From Cystobasidium ongulense (lineage: Eukaryota > Basidiomycota > Cystobasidiomycetes > Cystobasidiales > Cystobasidiaceae), in NCBI GenBank assembly GCA_022835595.1, contig BQUP01000002.1:434001-498000 (forward strand): a stretch of DNA of 64,000 nt, written 5' to 3'. A program made the translations under genes and the position numbers. Each line of letters opens with the position of its first letter. Position 1 is the first letter of the stretch. This document shows positions 13,164 through 24,163 of the stretch, one piece after another. Under the pieces are notes generated by a model, which made no database searches, was not told where the DNA came from, and saw nothing but the letters and a program-made list of their open reading frames with translations.

Positions 13164-15041
13164 ATGCTGTCCGAGAACAAGTTCAACATGCTTCTGCAGC
13201 GTGTCGTGTTTGACCACGAGATTCTCACACATCGCGTAGTCGCGCGGAGCTTCAAGGTCGATACTACGACAGCAAAGAAGTGGGTAGCTTTCGTGCAGTC
13301 GTGTCGCAGACACTGCGTCTTTTATACTGCAGAGTTGACGCCTCCATCCCTCACAGGATCCTCGGCGAGTTCGTTACAAGAAGCGAAGGACGAGCACACG
13401 CGACCTATATTTTGACAGGCTTCATCAAGAACGGCGCCGCCCCTGCAGCTTCCGGCCAGTCTATAGGCTCTGCTCCCAGCGCTCTGTTAACATCTTCGAA
13501 CGAAAGCCAGCCTAACGGCGTGCCTGTGGCTTCCAACGGCGATGTTGCAATGTCCAGTAGAGATCTGGAAGCCATGCCATCCTCGAGCGCGCCTCAAGCT
13601 GGTCCATCTTCGCAGGCGTATGTGACAGCACTCAGAACCCAAGAAGAACGGCACATAGATCAATTCGAATGCATTATGCTGGTACCTCAAGAAGAATTGC
13701 AGGGTGAATCCGCTTCACCTTACGCGAAGTAGCCCTTCAAGACTGACTTATTCTGGTAATCGTAATCAGAGAAACTCCCTCTGTTCTCGACTATCCTCTC
13801 CCAAGAAGTGTATAGCGCAGAACCTTCTAAGCTTCCTGTAAGCACTCGCCGTATTCAGCTTGGCAGGCTCGTCCGTGGCTGACCACCCTGAGCAGGACTT
13901 GGTACTTCTGACAGATGCCAATATGCCAATTCTCAAAGACAAAGATCTCGCTGCTATCGATTCCGACGTGCTTGGCACAATCAAACACTATAGATCCAGC
14001 GTAAAGAAGGTAGATGATCGCGTTCTTTCCCTGCTACAATCTCATGACTGACATAGCCTGTAGTCCGGGAAGTCCGGCAAAGCTAGCACAACAGCATCCA
14101 CCTCGAACAACGCTATTGACAAGAGCAAAGATAAAAGCAAAGGGAAAGATACTGACAACAGCAAAGCTGCGAAAGAAAAGACCGACCTCAAGCGCAAAGC
14201 TTCCGCGGCGGAACTGAAGTCCGAGAACACCTCCAAATCGACCTCAAGCTCTAAGGCAGCTTCACCGGCTGCTACAACGAAGGAAAAGGGCAAGGAAAAG
14301 GCAACTTCGACCAAGGCATCGGGCCCTTCGCTAAACGATCTTTTCAAGTCGGTACCAGCTGCAAAGAAGGCTTCTGCAAGCGATACAAAGAAGCTCACGA
14401 AGCAACCATCGAAACAGGCAGCTGCGGAGGATGATTTCGATGATTTGCTTGCTGATGACGACGATATGATGGCTGAAATTGATGGTGGGTTGAAGGAAGC
14501 CGTGCCTAGCCTTCTCCATCTGATTTGTGCACCCTCTAATCTCACAGCACTGGACACCAAGAAATCGAGTAAACCTTCATCACAGAAGGCAAGCAAACCA
14601 TCATCATCGCAGAGTACAAAGGAAGAGAAGCCACAAGCAGAGAAGAAGGAAAAGATCACTCTGCAGTCCGGCAGTCAACGTAAAGTTCGTAAAGTGAAGA
14701 AGATAATCGAGGAAGTTAACGCTAAGGGGTACAAAGTTAGAAAAGAAATTGAAACAGAAGAAGAATATACCGCTTCTGATTCTGATGACGATGGTCCTGT
14801 CGTAGCGAGCACTTCAGCGGCGCCCAAAGATGTCAAAGAAAACAAGGAAAAAGAAAAGGAGAAGCCGAAGACGAAGGAGAAGGAGACGGTGAAGGTAAAG
14901 CCTGCGGAGAGAGGAAAACTGGAAAAGAAGCCTTCCTTCACAAAAGCTGGATCGTCGTCCAGTCAGGCTAAGCCCAAAGCTGGCGCAGGTGGACAAACGA
15001 GTCTTGCTGGCTTCTTTGGCAAGCCCAAACCGAAGAAATGA
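13164..15041 (+). CDS. POL32: DNA polymerase delta subunit Pol32/Cdc27 (POLD3)
   Basis: Six exons (13164-13279, 13357-13703, 13770-13837, 13893-14009, 14064-14484, 14548-15041) join in phase to 520 residues. The N-terminus matches the Pol32 winged-helix region: VVFDHEILTHRVVARSF, AKKILGEF, HATYILTGF, then EVYSAEPSKLP, which corresponds to HVYSIQK in human POLD3. The middle is a long Lys/Ser/Glu-rich tail. Near the end are KVRKVKKIIEEVNAKGYKV followed by a Ser/Asp patch, and a terminal PCNA-binding PIP box QTSLAGFF. Pol32 links the catalytic and B subunits to PCNA for lagging-strand synthesis. The intron 13838-13892 is only 55 nt; a nearer AG would break the frame. Confidence 0.88.
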
Positions 15042-15179
15042 ACGACGCCAACTATTTTCACTCGTAGAAGTATTGTAGTATGAGTTAGAATGATTTTGTG
15101 TACAACGACGTTTCTGTCCAAATGCTATTACCATTGTGCGAGCCGACAATTCTGTAATCGATCGAACATTACTTAGATA

Positions 15180-17428
15180 TCAGAGCGGCGCCCATCCTCG
15201 AGCTTCTTGCTCTAGTTTCTGCCGACGTGCTCGAGAGCTGCCTGGTAACTCTGGTGTATTGTCCTTCACAGGCGTGTGATTCTGATTGAAGATAAGAATC
15301 GAAGCTGGGTGCGCGGGACCGTCGCTGTGCCCCGGCTTTGGTGCATCGACAGCTTGAGTCCCAGTATTGGCAGCTATCGTCTGCAATTGTACAAGAGAAG
15401 CTTTGATTTCCGACAATTGATTCGCATTAAATCTCCCCTGCCTAAGCTTGTCCGAGATATCCTGATGTGCCACATCGAGCAGCCGGAATACCTGGGCAGT
15501 CTCGTTCTTTTCGTCCAAAGGCGGCGTGCCCACACTCTCCCTAATGCTACTACTCTCCTGCCGCTTCTCTCTCCTGAGTTGTTTCCTTCTTGGCACCTCT
15601 TCGCGCAGGAAATTGCTAGTCAAGTCAATTTGCATTGGTGCATATAGTGGATTAGAAGGCGCTATTGCCGCAAGAGCTTTCGCTAATGATGGCGAGGGTA
15701 TCCCTTTGTAGATTGCCTGTCGTTCTGCTGGTATACGAAGAACATCTTCCAAATGCTCGAGGCTGTCTAATGCGTTTCGGGACAGATCTAGGATCTCCAA
15801 GCTCGCGAAGATCGGCCCGGAGGTAGTAAGGGAGCGAATGAAGAAAGCGTCATCTAGACCATTGTTCCCAAGGTATAGTTTTTGAAGTTTAGCGAGACTG
15901 CTGAATAGTTGTAGTGGGATTCTGCCTGATATATTGTTGCTTGAGAGGTCCAAACAGGTCAAAGCAGGAGGAAGAGCAGAAATGTCACAAGCTGAAAAGC
16001 TGTCTGCGCCCAGCTTGTTGTGCGATAAGTTCAGAGAAAGAAGCGAGGGTAAGATGACTGTGTAGTCCGTATCTGTCTTGGTCGGCATGTATGCGCGAGC
16101 TCGGGTCTTGACAGGTGCAGTTGCGAAGGCAGACCCTGCGGGTAGAGCCGCTTCAGCTTTCGGTAATAGTGAGAATAAGCGATATACTCACAGAAGTCTT
16201 CGCCTGCACTCGAGTCAGCTGCTGTACTCTGGCTATCAATGCTATCGAAGGATGAATCCCCATTGTCCTGCCCGCGCGCGGTCTTTCCTAATCGCTTAGT
16301 ATCCCGCTTGAAATCCTTCATCCTTTGCGAGATACGTGTCTTCCAATCCAGGTCCCAGAGTTTTGTGATTCGATTGTGGCTGATGTCAAGGACCTTTAGA
16401 TGTACTAGAGCCATCAATTCGATAGGCCAGGCATCTATGTCGTTATTCGATAGATTTAGATTCGTAAGATTTGCCAGAGTACCAAAACTTGCGGGGAATG
16501 GCATAGCCAGCTTATTCGCATGTAAGTCGAGGATCTCCAAAGATTCGAAGCCAGCAAGGGCGGCAGGTATTGCTGCAAGCTCGTTGTTCGAAGCTTTTAT
16601 GGTAGTCAAACTTTCCATCTTCCACCAGGGTATGGTCGTAAGATCTGGGTTTCGGGCATCATCTTGCGTCTCGCTGTCTGATAGATCAATGTTGGCTGTT
16701 TGGGCAATGAGTGATGAGAAGACTTTCGGAGGTCTTGCATTGCTGGGATGGTATACAGAGTTCTGCGGCAGTAGCTGCTCGAGAACAAGTGGCGGCAATT
16801 CTTCCAAGGAGCGTCCAGCAATGTTCAGTCGACCTGCGCGTGCGGTGGAAAATAAGCTAATAACTTTACACGGGATTAAGATACAGCTTTCGCCTACCTG
16901 ACTTCTTCGCTTTCTCTACTTCTTCCCCCAGCGACCGGATGCCCAGTTCTATCGTTACCTCCGAGGCAGCAGGACTCGGAGTGCGAGCCAGGGCTAGGTT
17001 CGAGTCGAGACTGAGTGAGGACGCGCTTGATGATGGTCTTCGCACACTTGCAGCGTCTAATGGCGATAATTCCTCATTCAGCGGCGAAGTCGCCCCATCG
17101 ATGCTGCCGCTGCTGTTGTTGTTCGCTGTCGCTGCTGCCAGCTTTGCCTTTCTCAGCTCCGCCAACCGCTGCTTGACTGCAAGGACATCAAGACGAAACA
17201 CAGTGGCATGATAACCGTCAGCTCGACCGTTCAGATGATGGTGCCTCGCACGGTTGGCATGCCAGTCTCACCTTGCGGACTCGCTGCAGCTGGCGACCTG
17301 ATGCCCGCTCTACGCGCTGTGGGTGTCATGCTTCCAAACGCGTTCTGATAGGCACGACTTGGAGGAACAGCGATGGAGTCATTGGATCTGGTAGACGCCG
17401 TGCTGCGCGTGGGTGTCCAGCTCGACAT
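15180..17428 (-). CDS. Leucine-rich-repeat protein, LRRC40-like
   Basis: Minus-strand exon 1 (from ATG at 17428) encodes MSSWTPTRSTASTRS and a Ser/Pro-rich lead. Exon 2 (about 16900-17181) starts VKQRLAELRKAKLAAA; exons 3 and 4 hold the repeats. KKSGRLNIAGRSLEELP followed by Leu-rich repeats (SLEILDLHANKL, NLTNLNLSNNDI, HLKVLDISHNRI, then SLLSLNLSHNKL, LTCLDLSSNNI, SLEILDLSRNAL) is the LRRC40 arrangement, in which a basic lead precedes repeats of the L-x2-L-x-L-x2-N type. A charged helical region after residue 440 or so ends in QKLEQEARGWAPL. Such proteins are scaffolds; no enzymatic motif is seen. It converges on Pol32 with 138 bp between stops. Confidence 0.8.
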
Positions 17429-18248
17429 TCGGTATGTATCGTTGGCTGCAAAAGAAGCACAAGTCATTGCCGGGCTAGTCAAAACGCGTGCACCATCCAA
17501 CTTCGCACAGCAAACAGCTAAACAAAGATCACTCTCAGAAAGCAAGAGCAGCGTTAACATCTGAGTGCAGTCTGTGGCCGGGCTGCTCCAGTCACCTAAC
17601 ATTCATGCCCTTTTGGCAGGCCGATACAGCAACAACTCAGCTCCTAAGCTTCAGAAGGCGGCTCGACGAAAAGGGCTAGGGAGCGTCCGCACCTGACACG
17701 CACAGATGTCCCTTGCATCATACGACCCTATACGGGCTTGCGAAAAGTGCTATGAAAGATACAGGCTGCAACTCTGAACTACCCGACTACCCTGATGAAC
17801 TACCATGCAAGGAACCAGCATTTATAATAGCAAGATTGTCGGAGCCGAAGATGTCAGTATTGATCTGGACCTTCAATCTACTCGTACCCAAATGCTATCA
17901 TATCGACATACAATCAGACGCGCACCGCCGCGACCGCCACATACTGCAACCACCAACCGACCTGAGACCTTTCGTGGCGAGCGAGAAACATTGGCATTGA
18001 CGGCATCGCTCGGAAAAGCTGAAATCGTCATAATACGCGCGTGAAAGGGCTGACCACATGAATTAGTTGGGACCGGAGTAAGATCTAGAGCTTATTCTGG
18101 CAATAAGCCGCCGCTGGCACTGCCTACACTTTTCATTGAAGAACGTCTCCCGTGCCTGCCGACATCACGGTTCCAAGCTTCTTTTCTTTCTGCAGCGGAA
18201 TTTACCACTCTTTTGTTCGCGACAGCTACAGGACTGATATACTCATAA
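17429..18248. promoter_or_regulatory. Divergent spacer between LRR protein and membrane protein genes
   Basis: 820 bp without a supported gene. The right end may hold a non-coding or signal-peptide exon of the following membrane protein: a pyrimidine-rich tract ending TTTCTGCAG lies near 18195, and I could not connect it with confidence. Confidence 0.35.
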
Positions 18249-20243
18249 ATGGCCGCCAATACTGTTTACTGGCTCTTTAGTACCGGGAGCATCTCAAGCT
18301 GCTCCGGCGACCTTTCTTCGTGAGCTCCTTGTCCACAAGCTGACCGCTTGCAGGGCGATCGAAACTTGCGACAACCGCATATCTGACCTGGCTTCTACGG
18401 TTATACAGATACACCTTCTCTGCATCTGCCTGCTCCGGCAATGACATTTGTAATCTATCTCCCGTGACCGGCAACGCTGCGATCCAAGTCGGCGGGGATT
18501 TCTATGGTCCTTCTGGAGAAGCCATCTGTGATGGTCAGGTGTGTGACATGCAGAGGCTTACACCTTGCTCTGAACCCTGCTTACTTTTACTTTGCAGGAA
18601 CATGCGGCCAACCTAGCTACTTCTGCGTCTAGCGGGACTTCAGATCTCGGTACATATGCCTGTGCTGTTGGTGGCGATACTCTTGCCGTTTCAGCGCCAT
18701 GCAAGTGAGTGGCCATCGTAAATATTTATTTAAGGAACGTGTACTGATATCTCACATCCATCTCTCCTTATTGTCAGTGAGGCCCAAAGCCTCAGTATTG
18801 CTGCTGGAAGCTACACATGCGACACGCTTTTCTATCGAAGCACAAATCCCACACCATGTCTCGTAAGCTTGGCACACGTGCCTGCAGCTTAAGCATTACC
18901 TCACTGACAAACAAACTTTACAGGAAATGATAGGCTGCGATGCCAGCCTGACGAATTGTCTATCTTATCTTGGCGACCGCTACATCTGCGACAATCAAGT
19001 CCACGACAGTAGTACAGGAAATGGCGATTCAAGCTATATTTGTTCCTGCACGTCTCAAATAGTCGGCGCGCCGGCATCTGCTGGTGGCTTCACCTTTCCC
19101 GGTTCTGCACCCAGTACTGGAGGATGTGGACTCCCTCGTCTAGCGCCAGCAGGGTCATCGTCAGCATCGTTAGCATCCACATCTTCTTCCAGTACAAGTA
19201 GCATTGCAAGCACGACATCGCCAGCCAGTTCGACACCGACGACTTCGACTTCAGTGGCCATTGATACGGCGGCTGCGTCAAGTGCACTTGCCTCTATCCA
19301 GTCTAGTCTACAAGCAAGTGCAAGCTCTGTGGCATCTGCTGCTTCGGCCTCGGCGCAATCTTTACTGTCGTCGATCAGTGCAGCATCAGCAAGTTCTGCG
19401 TCGGTAGCGAGTCAGGTCTCTGAATCTTCAGCTGCAGCAGCATCGTCATCGTCACTACTCTCCGCATCGTCAGCCTCCGTGGCATCGGAACTCTCATCTG
19501 CCTCTGCCGCAGCGGCCTCTTCTGTATCTGCAGCTTCAGCATCTTCCGCCTCTCTTGCAAGCCTATCCGCAGCTTCCGTCGCTTCGTCGCTTAGCTCCCT
19601 AGCGTCTGTACTCAGTGCTTTGAGTACTACTCAAGGCTTAATCAGCTCTTCAGCTTCTTCATTATTGGCATCAACAACCGCTCTCTCTGTGACGAGCAGC
19701 ATGGTTCTATCGAGTACGATAATTCCCAGCACTGCGATTACGAGCGCATCGGTAGCCTCCTCGACTACCTCATCGAGCTCTATCACTTCTTCAAGCTCGA
19801 CATCTTCAACTCAAGATGCAGCAGATGCGGTACAGTCGGCCATCTCAGCTGCTAGCAGCTCAGCCTTCAATGCAGCCTCATCAGGTCTACAACAAGCCAG
19901 CAGTTCAGTATTCGGTCCTGGATCCGTCTTTGCTCAGAATAACGGCAATGTCGGCGGCCTATCGAGCGGGACAAAGATCGGTCTTGGCGTAGGACTAGGT
20001 GTCGGTGGAGCTGTGATTCTATCTGCAATTGCGGCTCTAATATGGTCTAGAAGACGACCGAGACATGAATACGAGACCGGACCTATGTTTGATGATGACA
20101 CCGAGGCCGCCGATACTGCTGGATTTGCCAACGAGCCAAGCACGGAAACCACGAATAACCCGTTGGGCCAGAGTGTAACGCCTAGTGACAATCTACCAGG
20201 CCCACAACAGCCTGCATATCCTACATATACAAGTCGAATATGA
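18249..20243 (+). CDS. Ser/Ala-rich single-pass membrane protein with Cys-rich ectodomain; 5' end uncertain
   Basis: Four downstream exons (18409-18538, 18598-18704, 18778-18862, 18924-20243) join in phase. A first exon 18249-18319 also fits, giving 570 residues, but its protein start lacks a clear signal peptide, so the true 5' end may differ. The ectodomain has repeated short Cys motifs (CSGNDICNL, AICDGQ, TYACAVGG, SYTCDTLF, RYICDNQ, YICSCTSQ), then about 220 residues dominated by Ser/Ala that should be heavily O-mannosylated. A single helix IGLGVGLGVGGAVILSAIAA and a stop-transfer RRRPRHEYE follow, then an acidic cytoplasmic tail. The layout resembles fungal wall-stress sensors (Wsc/Mid2 type) but I recognise no WSC domain. 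Sensor or adhesion function is inference. Confidence 0.65.
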
Positions 20244-20794
20244 TACACACGCGGATCCTTGTCTGTTTAGCAATTTTTATCACGATACACGCATAACGAT
20301 TAGAGCAGTAAATTTTACGACTGAGTAGTCTCCAATTGACCATCATGAATACACGAAACCTCTCAATGTAGCTTTAGCAAAACCCTGATCCACCCTCTCG
20401 CATAGAACGATGACATCCGACGCAATTGTGACTTAGGGCAGCAAACCTCGGTACATATCACGAGCAGACCAATCTGCGCTGCAGGGCTTTTTTTCTTGGC
20501 ATACGACTACTGTACTATGTACAACAACGACAACTGCTGACTCAAGTACGCATGTTCATTATCGCTAAAGCATGATGCCTGAATTCGTAAGCATCTCAAA
20601 GTGGAGGATGATGAGCCACAAGGACCCTTGCATCACTCTCCTCGTGTTTTCGATTCCCTAACCTTCGCTTCCAGAAACAGCTTCACTGGTCTGTTTTCTC
20701 ACTTTACTATTTTCATATCACTCACACTCAAAGACTTACACACTCAACTTACTTCTCATAAACTTCATAGCCTGTAAAACTTTTGAGATTGACC
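20244..20794. other. 3' intergenic spacer
   Basis: 551 bp between convergent stops, AT-richer than the flanking genes, with pyrimidine-rich stretches near 20640-20760. No gene is supported; it presumably holds both 3' untranslated ends. Confidence 0.4.
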
Positions 20795-22428
20795 TCAGAA
20801 AAGCAGATCTGTATCAGACGCTAGCATAACCTTAAGCTTGTCGAGGGCATAAGCCATTGTAGGTCTAGCACGGGGCTCTTTCACTGATTTATCGCTTAGT
20901 CAGCGGTATATTCTTGACACGCGATATAGAAAGACGACTCACTGCACATTGAGCGAAAATGTGCTCTTAGATCATCATCCGGGAAGCTCCGCATCTAATT
21001 CGAGGTCATCCGAGTTAAGCGAGCCAAACTTGGTCACAATTACGCAGAAAGCGAAACTCACATCCCTGAGCATGGCGCCCAGGCACCAAACGTCCGCGGC
21101 GAAAACATCAAATCCAGGATCATTCAATTCTGGTAATCTTGCATTCGTAGCAGTCGATGCTCCTATTCTACGAGTTATCTTCTCCTGCTGCGGCTGTTGT
21201 CGTTGTTGACCTTCAGCAGAGGAAATGTTGGTTTTGGTTGTTGCACATAAAGTGCATTTCTGAATCTCTCCTTCATGAATATGGCATCCTTCAAAGTCTA
21301 TAAATGTAGGTCGACCTGTTCGTGGGTCGTAAAGGACATTCGTAGGACCGCTACCAATAGGAAGAGTGTCAACATTGGAGAAACCAATCATCTGGATAGT
21401 ATCATATGGCCAGCTTACATGTCGAGATGTGCAATACCGAGCGAATGTAAGAAGGCGAGTCCCTGTTGTCGGTAAAGAGATTATACCTTCAGCGTAAATT
21501 TCCTTCTAGATATGGTTGGGTGTGGTCTACCCACCTCGAAACAGTCCAGCATGAATTTCCGCCATATGGTCTCATCCCGAAAGAGCTTCTCGAAACAATC
21601 AGAAGGTTGACCTGCATCTTCTTGTACGAAAAAAGCAAGATCCACTCCATCATAGGCAAGTTCAATTATATCCAGAGTAGCTGTGGAATGCAAGAATTAC
21701 CGTCAGTACAAAGTGAGAGTCCACGGGTTCCGGTCGTCATTAGATCTACGACCTACAAACAGAAAAATTGTGAGGATGATCACAGTATTTTTGGAGTAGC
21801 TTTGTGACTCGTATTTCGTCGCTTCCTGGCTTGTCGATGACGGCCCTCACGTAGACTGGACGCGGGTGAGGCTGCCTCATATCCCAAGCAAGTCGGATGC
21901 CGTAGAGCTGCGGGTATGTCGATTAGAGTGGGCCATTTGATTTGTATGGAATAACGGACCTGACAAGTATCGTCTAAGGAGGCAGCTCTTTCCGCGAAGA
22001 AGGCGTCTGGAGCGAATGCGTAGGACGACTTCGGTGCAAACTCCGGCTTCGTACGCAACGCAAATCCCCGCTCGTACAGATGGCGGTCTGCGATAGTTGC
22101 CCATTCGTAGTCTGTCCAGTATTTGGAAGTGTACTGCATGTGAAAGAATCAGGATCAGCCTGCTTATTATTTCTCGTGTCGGTGTGGCGTCTCCCTGCAC
22201 GTGTTGTTGTATTTTTCGAGGAGTCCACACAGAAACATGCAAGAGTGAGGTACTGACCCGCCAGTCATCGGATCGGTCGTGGGTGTCATCGGATGTGCCA
22301 TGTGTTGATTCACCAGACGAGCTTGCAGAGTCTGATTCAAAGCTGAAAGAATCGTTGAAGGACCAGCCTGCATGGTGAATGGAGCGCTGTGCGAGCGGAA
22401 GGCCATGCCAGCTGTTGTGCTGGGACAT
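20795..22428 (-). CDS. Protein-kinase-like gene with atypical catalytic motifs
   Basis: The minus strand starts MSQHNSWHGLPLAQ at 22428; eight or nine exons with phase-compatible introns lead to the stop at 20795. An acidic/Ser-rich lead is followed by YWTDYEWATIADRHLYERGF, a kinase-like N-lobe region (VVDLMTTGTRGLSL, DGVDLAFFVQED), then EGLAFLHSLGIAHLDIGPTN, FIDFEG, AADVWCLGAML and EPRARPTMAYALDKL. These align with subdomains VI to XI of eukaryotic kinases. The HRD motif is HLD, the usual K in DxKxxN is Gly (HLDIGPTN) and DFG is DFE, so the metal-binding Asp/Asn are kept but phosphotransfer is doubtful. No clear Gly-rich loop or VAIK lysine was found. An in-frame upstream ATG at 22683 could extend it. 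Function unknown. Confidence 0.65.
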
Positions 22429-23104
22429 GGTGATGGTATCGATGAACAAACGAGGCGTAGACGACGTGTGGGTGTATGCAAGCAAGAGCCAGAGTCGCCG
22501 TCTGCGTTGTGCTTTGCGACCCGCTCGCTCTTTGCCTGCCTGCTGGATTCGGTAAAATGGCAAGCTGCTGCTGCTGCTGGATCTATTCACGGTTCGCGAG
22601 ACAGAAGGATCTGTTAGAGGTCTCTCACTGCAGATGTCATGGTTGGTGATGGGTCCTCTGCTCATCGCACTCATCGCTGGCAACGGCTATGCTCGTGTAT
22701 GCCTTGCAGCCTGACGTCTCGAGCTCCATTGCTTGCAGATGGATGAACGCGGCAGCTCATCCTGCAGCTCCCCTCCATCTCATACCGCGCTGCAACGGTG
22801 ACGGACACCTCTACGGTGCTCATCCACGTACACCAGTCGGCCCACTTGCAGGCCGCATTCTCCATCCAGCTCGTAATATCGTCCTGTCATGGGGAAGTCG
22901 ATCACGCTCTCCCATTATTGTAACGCTGCTTATCGAGCACTCTGGCTTTTGCTGCTTCTCTCTTCTCACCCTACACCGTACTGCATTGCTTATACCTGGT
23001 TGACTCGCATCTTGCATACGCTGGCACTCTTCGCACGCTCCATCTCTGTCTGCTCTCGAAGTGCTACATTCTCCCTCCCACGTTACCACCAACATCGGAC
23101 CATC
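22429..23104. promoter_or_regulatory. Divergent promoter, kinase-like gene / glutathione peroxidase
   Basis: 676-bp spacer. The last 200 bp before the peroxidase start are strongly pyrimidine-rich, as is usual for fungal core promoters. No specific stress-response element can be claimed from reading alone. Confidence 0.4.
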
Positions 23105-24163
23105 ATGTCTGTCGCTGCAAAATCATTCTATGACCTCGAGGCAGACCTGCCAAAGGGCGACAAGCTGTCCATGGCTCAGCTCAAAGACAAGGTCGTCCTC
23201 ATCGTCAACGTAGCTTCAAAGGTGAGCAGGTCGAAAGTCGCCGTTGTAGACTGAATTGAAAGCACGTGAGATTGCTGACTGGAAGGCATATTGCATATAG
23301 TGCGGCTTCACCCCTCAATATACGTGAGTCGTTTCTCAGAAGCCAAGACAACTCGTACCCAAACCTGACTGTATGTACCGCCATCAGTGGCCTTGAAGAC
23401 CTATACAAGAAATACCATGACCAAGGACTCGAGATTATCGGCTTCCCATGCAATCAAGTGAGTAACTAATCGAGTGGACCTACGTGTACTTCTACTTCTT
23501 TCTAACAACCCAACGTCTTCCACAGTTGTGAGCAACGTCGGCTCGAACACAACACCATTCAAGCACTTAGCTAAACTTGACTTTTGAACAGCGGCTTCCA
23601 AGAACCAGGCAGTGACGATGCTATCGCTACATTCTGCTCAGCCGTAAGTCATGCGCTGCTTGACTGGCTCAGCTTGAAATATTCGAGTACATGTTTGCTG
23701 AGTACCGTACCGAATTGTAGACATATCCCGTAACTTTTCCTATCGCTAAGAAGAGCAACGTGAATGGCAGCGATGCCAATGAAGTTTTCAAGTGGTTGAA
23801 GGGTAAGTCCCCGTTACTGACTGCTACGAAGGAAATAATGCTGATGCCCTATCCCAAATACAGAACAAAAGGAAGGGAAAGGTCTATTGACAAATGCCAT
23901 CAAGTGTAAGTAATGTTCAGAGCCTTCATTCAAGCCTATACCGGATGTTTCTAATATTATATTTGTCGCCGTTCCAACTCAAACAGGGAACTTCACCAAG
24001 TTCCTTTGCTCGAAAGACGGCCAGGTACGCCCTTTTCCTTGGCCCGCACATAGGTTACTGCGGCAGCTTACACCGTTATCTTTCGCAGGTCATCAAGCGA
24101 TATGGATCTAGTACCGCACCTGCGGATATTGAAGCGGATATCAAGAAGGCTCTGGCAGCATGA
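23105..24163 (+). CDS. Glutathione peroxidase (Hyr1/Gpx3-type, cysteine-dependent)
   Basis: Intron-dense gene encoding about 165 residues. It starts [15 protein letters not shown]; the conserved blocks are [20 protein letters not shown] (peroxidatic Cys in the selenocysteine position), [17 protein letters not shown] (Gln of the catalytic set, plus a second Cys), [15 protein letters not shown] and WNFTKFL (catalytic Trp and Asn). These enzymes reduce hydroperoxides using thioredoxin and can act as peroxide sensors. The exon boundary inside CNQ-FGFQ cannot be made with one intron: the Phe codon needs two extra bases. They are supplied by a TT microexon at 23526-23527 with canonical flanks (introns 23458-23525 and 23528-23591). 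Other donors are GTGAGT/GTAAGT/GTACGC. No peroxisomal or mitochondrial signal is evident. Confidence 0.88.
23526..23527 (+). other. Predicted 2-nt microexon (TT) of glutathione peroxidase
   Basis: The preceding exon ends AAT CAA before GTGAGT at 23458, and the following exon begins C GGC TTC at 23592. The family invariantly has NQ-F-G here, which requires TT before that C. TT sits between an acceptor (TTCCACAG, with CTAAC upstream) and a GTGAGC donor. Single-intron alternatives with the nearby AGs run into stop codons. Confidence 0.7.

Noticed and set aside
21720-21800. Apparent frameshift inside the kinase-like gene between two good reading frames
   Set aside because: A 56-nt intron with a GTCACA donor and a TTTGTAG acceptor joins the frames in phase, and the following intron phase agrees, so no frameshift is needed.
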